A DNA stretch of 64,000 nt, taken from NCBI GenBank assembly GCA_020744225.1, contig JAGMWG010000018.1, positions 682,001-746,000 of the forward strand, read 5' to 3'. Position 1 is the stretch's first letter, and every line of letters starts with the position of its first letter. The position numbers were made by a program, and so were the translations under genes. Below are positions 1 through 11,061 of this stretch, one piece after another. The notes beneath the pieces were generated by a model, which was given only the letters and a program-made list of their open reading frames with translations, was not told the DNA's origin and searched no databases. The stretch is from Paraphoma chrysanthemicola (lineage: Eukaryota > Ascomycota > Dothideomycetes > Pleosporales > Phaeosphaeriaceae).

Positions 1-2
1 TT

Positions 3-964
3 CCTATCAACGTTTACAGCTTCCAGGCTAAGTTTCCCAAGCCCAAGGGCACTCTCGACATCACCGAGTCCAAGGTTCACCGAGACATCATCACAGCCCT
101 GGCTCTCAATCAGACGTTGTTTGCAGAGAACGGTTTGGCAGGCTATAATTTCATTCACAAGGACGGGATCATATCACTCCAAGTCCTGCCGTCTGCCGAC
201 CGCGAAGCCATCAAAAGAGTCACAGCCCAATGGCATGATTTCCTCAGCAGTTATCCTGACCTTGCTGTCGCGGAGAACAAGTACTACAGCTTCGATACTT
301 TCTCAGCATGGCACACATTTACAGAATCTCCCGCCATCGCTCACAATGGGCCTGTTGGCCTAGGCCTAATGGAAGCAGGTCGCTTCATCCCCAAGGGTTT
401 ATTTGACTCGAACGAGGATATCGCGGACGTAGTCGAAGCCGTACTCAACGCTATGCAGTTCTCGTACAAAATGAAGGCTGGCGGCAGTGCTCAGCTCTAT
501 GCTACTGGGCCAGTCAATCACCCCGACAACGGCAAGACTGCCAGCCATCCTGGATGGCGAACGGCTCTCTGGCATGTGATCATGGGTGCTGCATGGACAC
601 CCAACACTCCAGCCAATGTACGAACGCAGATCCAAAACACGATCTCTGCGTCCGTACAGCCATTCAAAGCACTGACGCCAGGTGGCGGGTGCTACATGAA
701 CGAAGGCGATTGGCTGGAGGAGAATTGGCAGCAAACGTTCTTCGGCGACAACTATGACCGCTTGTTGGCGGTAAAGAAGCAGTATGATCCCACAGGGCTC
801 TTCAATTGCTGGAAATGTGTGGGCTGGACGGGGTATGACGAGTAAGTTAACATCTGCGATGGGGAACAAAACGTGTGCTAACGAATGGCAGCCCGATGTA
901 TTCCTGCTACTCTCAGAGTCGCAAAACACCGCATCCCACGGTACCACTTGGACCTGTTGGTTAA
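3..964 (+). CDS. BBE-type FAD-dependent oxidoreductase, 3' part
   Basis: The frame is open from base 3, so the gene starts upstream of the window; the PCMH FAD-binding domain must lie there. What is visible is the substrate-side half and the C-terminal berberine-bridge-like (BBE) region, with the typical ending YDPTGLFNCWKCVGWTG. The frame appears to stop at 843-845, but GTAAGT starts at 842 and a TGCTAAC branch point plus CAG ends at 891. Removing intron 842-891 gives join(3..841,892..964) and adds DPMYSCYSQ and a short tail, which is how many family members end (W-K-C-x-G-W then a D-P-x-Y-x-C-Y box). These enzymes oxidise small molecules using covalent or tight FAD, are often secreted, and often sit in secondary-metabolite or carbohydrate oxidation settings. 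The substrate is unknown. Family confident; 3' exon likely. Confidence 0.85.
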
Positions 965-1432
965 GCTAAAGTATTGTTGTTCTTGGTCCAAGTTGGTCTG
1001 CCTCCTGCCTACATCGACACGTTGGTTCCCTTTGAGTGACGGACCTGAGTGCCATTCACCTTGTTCACGCAGGTACGCCGGGTTGGCAAGGTGAAAGCCA
1101 TCCCACCTTGAAGACAAACGCAGAGACTGTGATTGGCTTGTTTGCAGCCGCACGACTATTCCTATATTCACCGGCCAGCGGGGTATTAAGGTGCCCCCCG
1201 CCAGCGCTTTCGAATAAAAGTCGAAGTCATCATGGGTTCAACAGCTTTTGCGCCCGGGCAACGCGTCTTGACAATAACAACAAGATACGTCCTACCGCCC
1301 GCTCGCACTCCACCCCATCTCCACCAGCTTGCTTCACGCCAGAGACATCACAACTCGATCACGACACTTGCTTCTCACAAGAACAGCTGAAAACCGTCGA
1401 GATCTTTTGCATCGACACCGCAAGAGCTCATA
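965..1432. other. intergenic, probable promoter of the next gene
   Basis: No coding frame here is supported by similarity or splice signals. The last 150 bases before the downstream ATG are rich in C and A on the plus strand, as in many fungal 5' leaders. Confidence 0.5.
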
Positions 1433-2308
1433 ATGCGTTTCCTCTACGTGCTCCTCACTTTGGTGCTCTCAGCCATCGCTGTCCACCTAGGTCACCAACA
1501 CGGCCACACCCATGATCACGGTCTTGACCTTCGCGCCATCATCACCGAGGTTCAGGTCGTCACCGTCACCCAGATCTTGACTGTCACCGTCGGCACGGAC
1601 GCTTCCACCCCGAGCGCCACGAAGTCCGCCGCCTTTATCCAGGATGCATTGTCATCCGTTGCTTCCGCTGGTGTACTGCTAAACTCCAGTGCTTCAGTCT
1701 GAGGACGCGAAACTGATTCATTGCAGACCACCGCTCCGTCAACTGCTCCCTCGTCTACCTCGCCCCAGGACAACACCGCTGGCGGCACTATCGCGTTCAA
1801 ATCGCTTGACACCATCCCGGATACCGTCACGCTTCTCAACTCCTGCCATTACTCAGTCTATTTGTGGTCCGTGGGGCACAACTGCGATGGCACCGACGCC
1901 GTTGGTCAACTCATTGCACCTCATGGCACCTACATGGAGCCCATCCGTCGTTGCGAGATCGGCGGCATCGCCTTGAAGATCAGCAGGACCATGGATGCAT
2001 CGAGGCCTATGCAGTTCGAATACACTGTATGGGCATCAGACCCGTCCATGCTATCTTACGACATCTCCTACCTGGACTGCCTGAGGAACGATCATGGTCA
2101 AAAGGACATTTCCGCTTGCGCTGGGGCTGAACTTGGTGTCCAGGCGGTTGGAGGTGGGGACGCGAAGTCCTTCAAGTGCGGTGGTGGGGAGTGGTGTTCT
2201 GTCCAGGCATATGTAGGCCCGGAGTTCGACTACCAGGCCGGCGCGCCTGTTGGTGGTTGCAAAGTCCATCATGGCGTCGCCTTCGAGCTTTGCGCTGGTA
2301 ATCATTAG
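1433..2308 (+). CDS. Bys1-like secreted cysteine-rich protein (copy A)
   Basis: Model join(1433..1672,1727..2308), 273 aa. Residues 1-19 are a signal peptide, followed by a His-rich run (HQHGHTHDHG) and a Val/Thr stretch. The frame carries a stop at 1700-1702; a 54-nt intron 1673-1726 (weak donor GTACTG, good acceptor TTGCAG) removes it and keeps the frame. The C-terminal about 170 residues match the Bys1/thaumatin-like fungal family by pattern: NSCHYSVYLWSVG, a conserved YLDCL, then ACAGAELG, KCGGGEWC and a final FELCAGN. Bys1 proteins are small secreted proteins, linked in Blastomyces to the yeast phase; their molecular role is not settled. A second member lies at 8401-9196 on the other strand. 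The intron donor is the weak point. Confidence 0.72.
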
Positions 2309-2832
2309 GGCGATAGGGTAGCCTGTTCTGCTTCAGGGTGTTTTTGGGGGTAGTAACTTTTTGCTTAGGGATGAGTAGTCCTGGATAATACAATGAGCTT
2401 TCAGGACTGCATTTACACATCTTGTGACACGTGACACCATTGAAGCATACCCAACACGCCTTTTTGGAAATGTAACCATGGTGTATCGTGTACACTTTTA
2501 CACCATTTTCGCCTTTTTCTAATTAACGCTGGATAAAATACCCTGAATCTAGACACGCTCTACTTTCACCCCCACCTCAAAATCACACCAATCCCAGAGC
2601 CTGTCTATCCTCACCCTCCTTTCATTCTTTTCCTTCGCACCAAAATTCCCCTTGAGGACAATCGGCCTCCAGTCATCACTAAATCCCGCTACGCTCATCT
2701 TGCGCGGAGTAAGACCCGATAAAGTGATCGACACAACGCGACTACGCCCCAATCTGACATCACATCACCAACTCCCAAAATCTCACTCCTCCTCCCCGCA
2801 CCAACACACATCCACGACCTCACGACCTCACC
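2309..2832. other. intergenic, 3' UTR and promoter
   Basis: AT-rich start (probable 3' end of the upstream transcript) and a C-rich leader just before the ATG at 2833. No gene seen. Confidence 0.5.
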
Positions 2833-4329
2833 ATGCCCCTCGAAATCGCAATCATCGGCGGCGGTCTAGCCGGCAGTACGCTCGCGACCGCACTCCTGCA
2901 ACACGCGCATCTGCACATCTCGATCTTTGAATCTGCGCCGGAGTTCAGCGAGCGCGGTGCTGCAGTCGGGATCGCGACGAATGGCCAGACTGCGTTACGG
3001 GAGATGGGGAAAGTGTTGGGTGGGGTTATTGAGAGGGCGGGAGGGGTTGTTATGGGGAGTAGTCGGATTTGTTTGGTAAGTCACATCTCTTGGATCTCAT
3101 AATATGTGGTGTGCTTTTGAACGAAAAGAGACGGGAGTACAGGATATAGGAGGATGTGGAGTTTGCTGATCTCCAAGTTGCGTGACGTTGATGGCAGTCG
3201 AGATAAAGGGTTGATTTGATGGCCATGCTGATTAGGTGCTGTACAGGCCTCAGGACCGAATGCGATGGATGTTCTCGTTGATCTTGCGGGCGAACAGCGT
3301 GGGAGAGTCATGCATCGCGCTGCGTTGTTGGCGGAGTTGTTGAGGCCGATTGATGAGGAGAAGAAGTTTACGAATAAGAAAGTCACCAAGATCGATGACG
3401 ATATCAATGACAATGGCAAAGTTACTATTCATTTCGACGACAACACGACGTTTCACGCCGACGCGGTCATTGGCGCTGACGGTGTCCGCGGCTATGTGCG
3501 CCGTCACATTCTTGGGCCTGATCATCCGGCGCTGAATGCTCGGCCAGCGGGGTTCTGGGATTGTAGGGCGTTGATGCCATTTGCTAAAGCGAAGGAGATT
3601 CTCGGCGAAGAGTACTTTGAAGTGGATAGACAGTATGGGTGGATTGGCAACGGCGGGTTCTTTATGCATGATGTTCTTGACGGTGGAGAAACGGTGCAAT
3701 GCGTACTATGTCAAGTTGAGAAATGGGGTGAGGATGAATGGACACGACCGCTCGATCAAGCTGGGCCAGAAAAGGTGGTGGAGAAGTGGAGTGATACGCC
3801 GTTAAAGGGGAGGATTGTACAGGTAAGTCTCATACTCCCACTAGATGAGATAGATGTGCGTGAATGTGCTAATTGATTTGCAAAGGCAATGCTACAAAAT
3901 CCCGATCTCAAAGCATACGCCCAAACACATCACTCCATCGACGCGCCAACATACTCCAAAAATCGCGTCTGCATCATGGGCGATTCAGCGCATGCGAGTA
4001 CGCCTTGGCAAGGATCCGGTGCTGGGCAAGCTATCGAGGATGCAATGATTTTGGAAACATTGTTCGCAGAAGTTGAAGATGCAAGCCAAGTTCCTGCGGT
4101 ATTTCAGGCATACGATCGGGTGCGAAGACCACGAACGCAGAGGATTGTGCATTCGAGTCATGCGACAGGGTTGATTTTGAGTGGTGTGGGTGAAGGTGGG
4201 GAGGGGGTGGATCCGGAGAAGATTAAGAATGCGTTGCCGCAGAGGTGGGGGTTTATACATGGTATGGATTTAAAGGCGCATAAGAGAGAGGCGTTGGAGG
4301 TATTCAGGAAGCTATTGAGTGAGGGCTGA
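2833..4329 (+). CDS. FAD-dependent monooxygenase (salicylate hydroxylase-like)
   Basis: Model join(2833..3075,3247..3822,3886..4329), 420 aa. Introns 3076-3246 (GTAAGT...CAG, 171 nt) and 3823-3885 (GTAAGT...AAAG, 63 nt) keep phase 0. All three class A flavin monooxygenase signatures are present: the N-terminal dinucleotide fold GGGLAGSTLA, the middle DG motif (VIGADGVRGYVRR) and the GD motif GDSAHASTPWQGSGAGQAIED that binds FAD ribose. Such enzymes use NAD(P)H and O2 to hydroxylate aromatic or polyketide substrates, usually in the cytosol. The family contains salicylate hydroxylases and many biosynthetic oxidases, so the substrate cannot be read from sequence. Length is normal and nothing is missing. 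The first intron is long for this window and could use the alternative acceptor ATTAG at about 3235. Confidence 0.9.
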
Positions 4330-4595
4330 GTAGAAGAGCGGCAACATTGCACTAAGGGACATTCTTAAGATTTCATACTTCGATGACATAGAGAAAGGCA
4401 CAGTGTAACCATATTCGGACATTAGGAATTCAGGGACGGAGACTGACAACTATCGTCTGTGGTCCGATTACCAGGCATCATTCGTATTAGTGATGCGGCA
4501 CAGCAAGCTCACTCGTGCCCCGCCGCACTTCAAACGCAGGTACCTACTTATTTGCATCCTCATGACCTAGCATAGCAACGTTTACAACATCCAAC

Positions 4596-5714
4596 ATGTA
4601 CACATGCATTAATCCGCAAGTCCAAACAAAACTCTTCGCCGCACCCACTGAGATTCGTCATGCCATCTATAGACACTTAATCCCTAAGCGCATCCATCTC
4701 GCCCTCCGCGATGCTTCATTCAGACTATCGCCCTGCGTACAGCGCGCCGACGACGACGACCCCGATTGTACGAGTCGCACTCGCTACGACGGACGGCATG
4801 ACATGGGTAAGCAGACCTCAGAGCCTCTCTACCCATATAGGTTGAGTTCGTCCTGGGGCGAGCATTGGCGTTGCGAAGAAAACATGCACGAAGCCCGCGA
4901 ATCAGACGACACCCTAGATGTGAGGGCTCTTATTCGCGTTTGCAAATTGATGTAAATGAACAACAACCGCATTCGATTACACAGCTGATTTTTGATTGAG
5001 GTTCATCGACATTGCCGAGATGCTTGCCGATACTGTCGTGTTCCATATCAATGACATGGGATCACTCGAACCAATGAAGTATTGGACGAATCTTGAGGTG
5101 CCGGCGGCTGATCGATCTCCATCGGCGACTTCCAACTTCATTGGATGCACACTACCAAACGTCAAGAATCTGGAAATCAGTCTCCGTATCCCCCCGGACC
5201 GTTACAACGCACTCGAGAACCCTGACGAAGTCACGACGTTTACAATCGCATGGAATGGATTGCAGAGACTATCACCGGTATGTATAAGTTGCACCACCTC
5301 CACATCTGGCTCGATCACTCGGAGCCTAGTACTTGGTCCATACTCAACGAGAAGACTCTCCTGTCTCCGTTCAATCGGCTGAATGAACTTCTTACCCTTA
5401 ACCTCACCATCGTTCTTTCCAAACTGCATCCCAAACATCAAACACCGGAGCGACATTTCGTTGATGACCGCACGCCCATGGGTGTACTCATACACCGAAG
5501 ATATCGCCAGCGATGGTACGGCACTGAGTCAACGAATGGTGTGTCCGAGGTGCATCATGCGCCAGACTTTCCAATATTGTATGAACTTAGCGATTTGTGG
5601 GATATGAGCATGGATGAAATAGAGCAATTAGAGAGGGATGAGTGGAAATGGAGTGATCCAGAGAGATTTTGGGAGGACTTATACCCGACAGTTTGTACTA
5701 TGGGGCCTATATGA
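4596..5714 (+). CDS. DUF7730-like fungal protein with a frame break
   Basis: The N-terminus (PTEIRHAIYRHLIPKRIHL) is the F-box-like opening common in fungal DUF7730-type proteins of unknown function. A 49-nt intron, 4952-5000 (GTAAAT...TTGAG), joins VCKLM to FIDIAEMLADTVVFHIND. The reading then runs in frame through IPPDRYNALENPDEVTTFTIAW to about 5265, but the family-like continuation (MYKLHHLHIWLDHSEPSTWS ... EKTLLSPFNRL) is in another frame, as if one base were missing near 5250-5270. An intron 5201-5265 (GTTACA...GCAG) would restore frame but would delete a stretch that looks like genuine family sequence. So this is either a frameshifted pseudogene, a sequencing slip, or an oddly spliced gene. 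It ends with an acidic/aromatic tail at 5714. Confidence 0.55.
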
Positions 5715-6097
5715 TGTAATACTCAAGAGGCATTTTCAGGCAATGCAGCGACATGTATATATATAACAGGTAATTTCTGAGCTCTATCCGATGGCAAGTA
5801 CCAGCATGATGACAACGCGAAGGGATCTCTGCTAGTCAACATCTCCTAAGGCGAGAATGTGAAATGAAAACTTCCAGAGAACCAGTCTTGAGCTCTGCAG
5901 TCCAGAATTACAAGTCCTAGAGTATTCTTGGTAGTGGATCACTGTAAGCAGAAGTGACGGTGCTTGTCGCACAGTGAGGATAAGCACCATTGCAGCTCAG
6001 AAATTCAGACCACAAATGTGCTCAGTATTGACCTATTTCTTGGATTGGTACTCTAAAAGAGTGTACGTAGAAGGTAAAACGGCCGCGAACATTCCAT
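5715..6097. other. convergent intergenic spacer
   Basis: Lies between the ends of the DUF7730-like gene (+) and the P450 gene (-). No coding signal seen. Confidence 0.5.
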
Positions 6098-7743
6098 CTA
6101 TTCAGCAGGATTGAGACAGACTTTCGCCCCATTCCGCGAACACAGCGTCAAAGCCAACGATTCTTCCCAAGGACCATCATCTCGACTTTCTAAAACACTG
6201 AAGCTCTGTACCATCCTCACGAGAACGTATTCAACTTCAGTCAGAGCGAATCGTTGTCCTATGCATATGCGCGGGCCGCCGTTGAACGGCAGATATCCCC
6301 AACGAGGCTGCAATGTGCCGTTGAACCAGCGCTCAGGACGGAACTCCTCCGCGTCGGGTCCGTAGATGTCCTTCCGCCGGTGCATTGCGTAGAGATTGTA
6401 ACATACCAGAGTGCCTTTGGAAACGAAGACGGGATGAAGACCATCCTTGCCGCCTCCAAGTGGCAGGACGGTATCTCGAACGGCCATCCTCTCGTTCCGC
6501 GGTACAACAGGATGTAGGCGCAAAGCTAGGGAGTTTAGCAAGGTGATATTAGGTAAGAGCAGAGAATATCAGTGTGGCGCTTACATTCACTTATGCAGGA
6601 CTTGACATATTTCAGACCGTGAAGCTGTTCGTAGGTAGGTGGCCGTCCCTCTAAACTAGCGACTTCAGCTCTCAGCTGTTGCCAGATCAGTGGGCTCTTC
6701 GCAAGCATGAAAAAGAGATTGCTGAGAAGACTGGCCGTTGTGTCCCGACCAGCGACCAAGATATTCATCAATTCGTCTAGAATGCGTTGAGGATCGGACG
6801 TCCGCGAAGCCAATTCATGGGAGAAAATATGTTTCGTGTGCTTCTGGCTTCCGCCGTTCGCAACGTCTTGCTTATTGATCTCTGTTGCGCGAATAGCGTC
6901 TTCTACGAAGCGACCTGCGAAATCCCGGCAGATGCGGTTGCATTCGTCGGCCTTGCGATCAGGAAAGAACGCGTTGAGCGGGCCTAGCATTCCGCGTCTC
7001 ATGATAGCCTTTTGGGCATAATGAAATGCCTGTGCGAAAGCGGGCTCCGACCCAATTGCCTTGAGAGATCCGACCGATTGATTGAATAGGAATTCTGTCG
7101 CAGCGTCCAGAGTGTAGCGGAAGAAGAGCTCCTGTAACTCTACTTCGGTTTCTCCATCATGCGGCAGTAGAACGAGCAGGTCTTGGAATAGACTTTCCAA
7201 CGACGTCAAGTCTGCAATCTGGTCACGGTTGAAGCTCGGCCGGATGAGGGCGCGAGACGAAGCCCACTGTTCGCCATCTGTGTCGAAGATACCCTCGCCC
7301 AGAAGTGGGCTGAAGGGTGCAAAACGGTGGCCGATACCGTAGTCCTGGAAGTTGAGAGAAAGCACCGTTTTGATGTTTTCTGGCTCCACAGTCAATATCA
7401 CCCGCCTATGCAACTCTTGTAATCGGAAGGTTTTGCCGTGGGAACGAAACAGCTCGCAATTCCTTTCAAGAATCTTGTGCTGCTTGCGAGTGCGCAAGAT
7501 TGCAGGTAGTAGATCGAGGCCAAGGAACGGTTCCTTGTTGAGTGTGTTCGCTACTGGCTGGCACCCATGAACGCGTGCGAAATGACGAGGTGTCAAGTAA
7601 CATCTTCTCCATATGCGCGCAAACACGGCGATGAAGAACAGGAGGAGGATTGCGGATGGAAAATTTGCCAAGGAACTTGACCAGCTCATGATCGTGAAGA
7701 TTGTCACAAGATGAGTGGGAACATAGAGAATTGGAGTGCTCAA
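6098..7743 (-). CDS. cytochrome P450, CYP52-like (fatty acid/alkane hydroxylase type)
   Basis: Model complement(join(6098..6525,6585..7743)), 528 aa. A hydrophobic N-terminal anchor (about residues 19-45) suggests ER membrane location. Motifs in order: I-helix VAGRDTTA, the K-helix ExxR, the PERF-type FRPERW, and the heme loop FNGGPRICIGQRF with the Cys thiolate. The 59-nt intron (GTAAGC...CTAG, branch TGCTAAAC) lies inside the K-helix; splicing GAAT to CTTTGCGC recreates ESLRLHP. The unspliced frames hide this motif. The pattern YGIGHRFAPFSPLLGEGIF followed by DGEQW resembles CYP52 and related clans, which perform omega-hydroxylation of alkanes and fatty acids; exact subfamily and substrate are inferred only. 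Start could also be Met19. No adjacent pathway gene explains its role. Confidence 0.9.
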
Positions 7744-8400
7744 GTATCAAGACCGAATGCGGGGACATCATCTTGCGCAAAGTTCAGGAAGAACAAGCAC
7801 TCGCAACAGTTCCCGAGTTGGGTATAGTGTACGGCGCGCGACCAACTACACAACTAGACCGAAGGATCATGCGGTAAGGCTAATTCGCCCCACTATACAG
7901 CTTTAATACTGCCGATCGCGACAGGGGTGAGATTTTGGAACATCTATAAGCACAACTTCTTTCTGAGTCTTCTGAGGTATCAATTCGTCTCAGTATCTAC
8001 GAAGCAGGAGCGCGATGAACGGCATGAAATGAAACGACCTAACGAAATGACCGAGAGGTCGACGGCGTTGATAGCATCACGGAAACTTCGGCTACTAGCT
8101 GATAGATGGACACGTAATTTCACTACAGGTTCCGTCGCGAACATAGAACAGAGGATGAGTGTCTTAAGGAGATGTAAGGGTATCATTGCAATCATATATA
8201 CGTCGTAGAGCCACCATATTGCCCAATCCAATCCGTCATAAATCATAATCGGAACAAAGAAGCGACAAATTGTGAAAGAAAGATAAGAAGAGAAAGGCAC
8301 AAGCTGTGCGTAATGTCTCGAAGCGAAAGCGAAAAGCAAGCAGCCCTTGCCAAGGAGCGAAAGTAAATCAGCAATCCACCAAACCAGAACACTCCAGTGT
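7744..8400. other. intergenic: P450 promoter side and downstream of Bys1-like copy B
   Basis: Contains the upstream region of the P450 gene (minus strand) and the 3' flank of the Bys1-like gene. Several frames are open but none has recognisable protein features. Confidence 0.5.
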
Positions 8401-9196
8401 CTACTTCTTATTCGCCGCACAAAACTCCATTGTAACACCAATTTCCGGCTTACATCTACCAACCGGGTTAATCTTCTTACACACATTCTCCTGTCAAAAT
8501 GTTAGCATGCATCGCAATACAACGAATATCACAATGCGTCCGGAGAAAACTTACCTGATAAAGATACATTTGGTCATCACACCATGTCCCCGGCTTACAC
8601 TGGTAGCTGATAACTTCTTTATTCCCGAATTGCAACCCTAACTCATGTCCCGCACAACGACTCGCATCGCGAGTATTGATCCCGTCTTTCTTGACCAGAC
8701 AGTCGATCAAGCTGAGATTATACCACAAGATGCCGGTTGGGTCGGTTGAGTGTTCGATTTGTACCGGGCTGGAGTGATCTGGGGATTTACTGCCTTTCCA
8801 ATTCGTCCCGCCTGCGAGCGGAGCAGAGAACTGTTCGTGTGCGCGCAATACGCCGGTGCCCAGAGTCGTTGGGCCACCGAGGTGTAGGTAGTAGATATCG
8901 TAGTCGCAGTAATTGTGGATGGTCAGGGTGTTGGGCGTTGATGGCGGGATAGAGTAGAGCGAGAGTTGGGTGCCGCCTTGACCGTCCTCAACGGGAAAAG
9001 GGAGGTCGTTCTGTGGCCAGGGGATAGTGCCCTCCCAGCACCTTGCTGGAGCGGCGTCCATGATGGCTCTCACTTGGTCGTTGGAAGTCATGCGGGCGAG
9101 GCCAGTATCGACGTTCATGGTGCCACGAGGGATAATGCGTGGTGCGGCGTGCACCAGTGCTGTGGAGCATAACAATAGGGTAGTATGGAGATACAT
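8401..9196 (-). CDS. Bys1-like secreted cysteine-rich protein (copy B)
   Basis: Model complement(join(8401..8490,8555..9196)), 243 aa. The start at 9196 is chosen because it opens a clean signal peptide (MYLHTTLLLCSTALVHAAP); an in-frame ATG 25 codons upstream gives no signal peptide. Intron 8554-8491 (GTAAGT...GACAG, 64 nt) is phase 0 and adds the 29-residue end ENVCKKINPVGRC...MEFCAANKK. The core NYCDYDIYYLHLGG, LSLIDCL, RCAGHELGLQFG and YQCKPGTWCDD aligns by eye with copy A at 1433-2308, cysteine for cysteine in the second half. Secretion and a wall or extracellular role are inferred from the signal peptide and the family. Confidence 0.85.
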
Positions 9197-11061
9197 GTTG
9201 TGTTGGAAGTGGGAATTTGTGCGACGTGGAGAAAGTTCTGATCTTAATGAGTGGTGCGTTGTGAAGCACAATGAGTGAGTGTGTCAAAATGACTGGGGTG
9301 GATGAATGACTGGACAAAGGAATGTGACTTCGCGAGATTGGCCTTGCGAATAAAAAGATGGACGTCAAGTCTGAAAAGGACAGTGTGTGATACAAGATAC
9401 CCAGCTTCGCGGCGTGGGTAGACCGTGCCTCTTATTCCACCCCCAAATCCCGGCGCAGCTCAACACTTCCCGCCCCAAAGCCGGCAGTCGTGTTTCCGAA
9501 TGCTTGCGGTGTAAGTTTCAGTGAGCTGTTAGTCTAGGCGTCGGTGAGACGTTCACAATGTGGAGATTAAAGATAGACCAGTCGGCGAATAGGAACCGCG
9601 ATGTACCTTGATCGGCTGGCATGCGTGCCTTGTAAGGCGCGCAAGCGTTGAACTGTCCGGTAAGCACTCGGTCGCCGGACCGATCCATGAACTTGCTGTT
9701 TCCACCGCCACGTTTGCGATGATCTGACCTGGGCGGAGTCTGATTCGGGGTTCGCGTCGGGTTTTCATGCAGGTACAGCCACGATGCAGGCGCCGCATGA
9801 ACATAATTGGACATTGCATTTTCGTGACCAATCAGCGTGAAGCGTCCACGTAGTGATGTGTTTCGAGAAAACCTGATCTGAGGATTGTGAGGTGGCAACG
9901 TTTGGTGATGTGAAAGCCGAGACTACGTTGGGAATGGTTGGCAGTGGTGATGTGTTGGACTACACCCTGGTCAGATTAGCCGAGCTAATTTCGGCCATGC
10001 TCCACGACGAACCATACGCGCGCACGTTGTTTCAGCGTGGGGCTTAGATCGGTGCCTGGCATGCCCAATCTGACCTACGAGCTTGTCGGAAGAGGAGCCG
10101 GCTGTAGCATGGCACTGTGAGGACGAAATGCTAAGGACCAAGTTCGAAATGCGCGCAGAAGTTCAAGCGCATTGTGAAATCAGCTGAAGGAGTGCGAAAC
10201 AAAGAGATGGATCCGCATCGGTCACAGATAGAGCTCATAAGAAGCTGACTTGAGTGGTGAGAAGAGCAGCTGTACCGTTCAAGCGCACGACTTTGACAGC
10301 ACGCGTGTGGTTAGCAGTTGCACCCCTGATCCGATGCGCGTGAGTCCAATCCGGTTCTATGTCAGCTTTGTCATCGTTTCAAACATTTTTTCGGAGATAC
10401 ATGATTTCTGGAGGTCACAGTTGTCGTGTTGTCAGTTGCAGAGCATAGAGTAGTGCTGGGCGCTTAACATGCTGAACGCAGAAGGCGTGACGGTGATTCT
10501 CACAGTGTGCAATGCAGTGGCCAACCTGGCACAACCCTGCTCCAATCACGCATCGTATCAGCTCATCTTTGCCTATTCGCTCCCATGACACACATATCCA
10601 GGTTGGCGTACGACTGGCTGTGCGGCAGTAAGCAATCGTAGATTCTTATGCTTGATCATGTTGACGACGCCGGCTTTCTGTTCAAGGCCACGCCCCTCCT
10701 CCAAGGACTAGGCGACTTGTTCAAACATGACACCTAGACGATTGTGAGACTACCTCCCCAAAAGCCAGGGCCGCCCGATCCTGCCGACAACACACACGGG
10801 AAACGGCGCTGAAGTTTATTGAACAGGGTGATTTGGTCCATGCTGGATCGGTGAACAAGGAAGAGGCGAGAACCCTCTTTGAGAGGAAGCTAGGTGTGCA
10901 GGCCGACTGCCTTCATACTGCTTTTATCGCGCTCGCAGCTGCATTAGAGTTCATGCCGTCAGCGATTGTTCAAGCACATCATGTATCTCGTAGAGAGAGT
11001 TCCTATGGTCGATTCAGTAAGATCGCGTCGTTTTTCATTTCGACAGCATATCTTTGTTCGA
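9197..11061. other. gene-poor stretch
   Basis: About 1.9 kb without a supported gene. Short open frames exist on both strands but show no domain, signal peptide or consistent splice structure. It ends at the 3' side of the HET-domain gene. No transposase, long repeat or tRNA was recognised. Confidence 0.5.

Noticed and set aside
3..9196. Secondary-metabolite cluster from BBE oxidase, FAD monooxygenase and P450
   Set aside because: No PKS, NRPS, terpene cyclase or prenyltransferase in the window; unrelated genes are interspersed. The left flank could change this.
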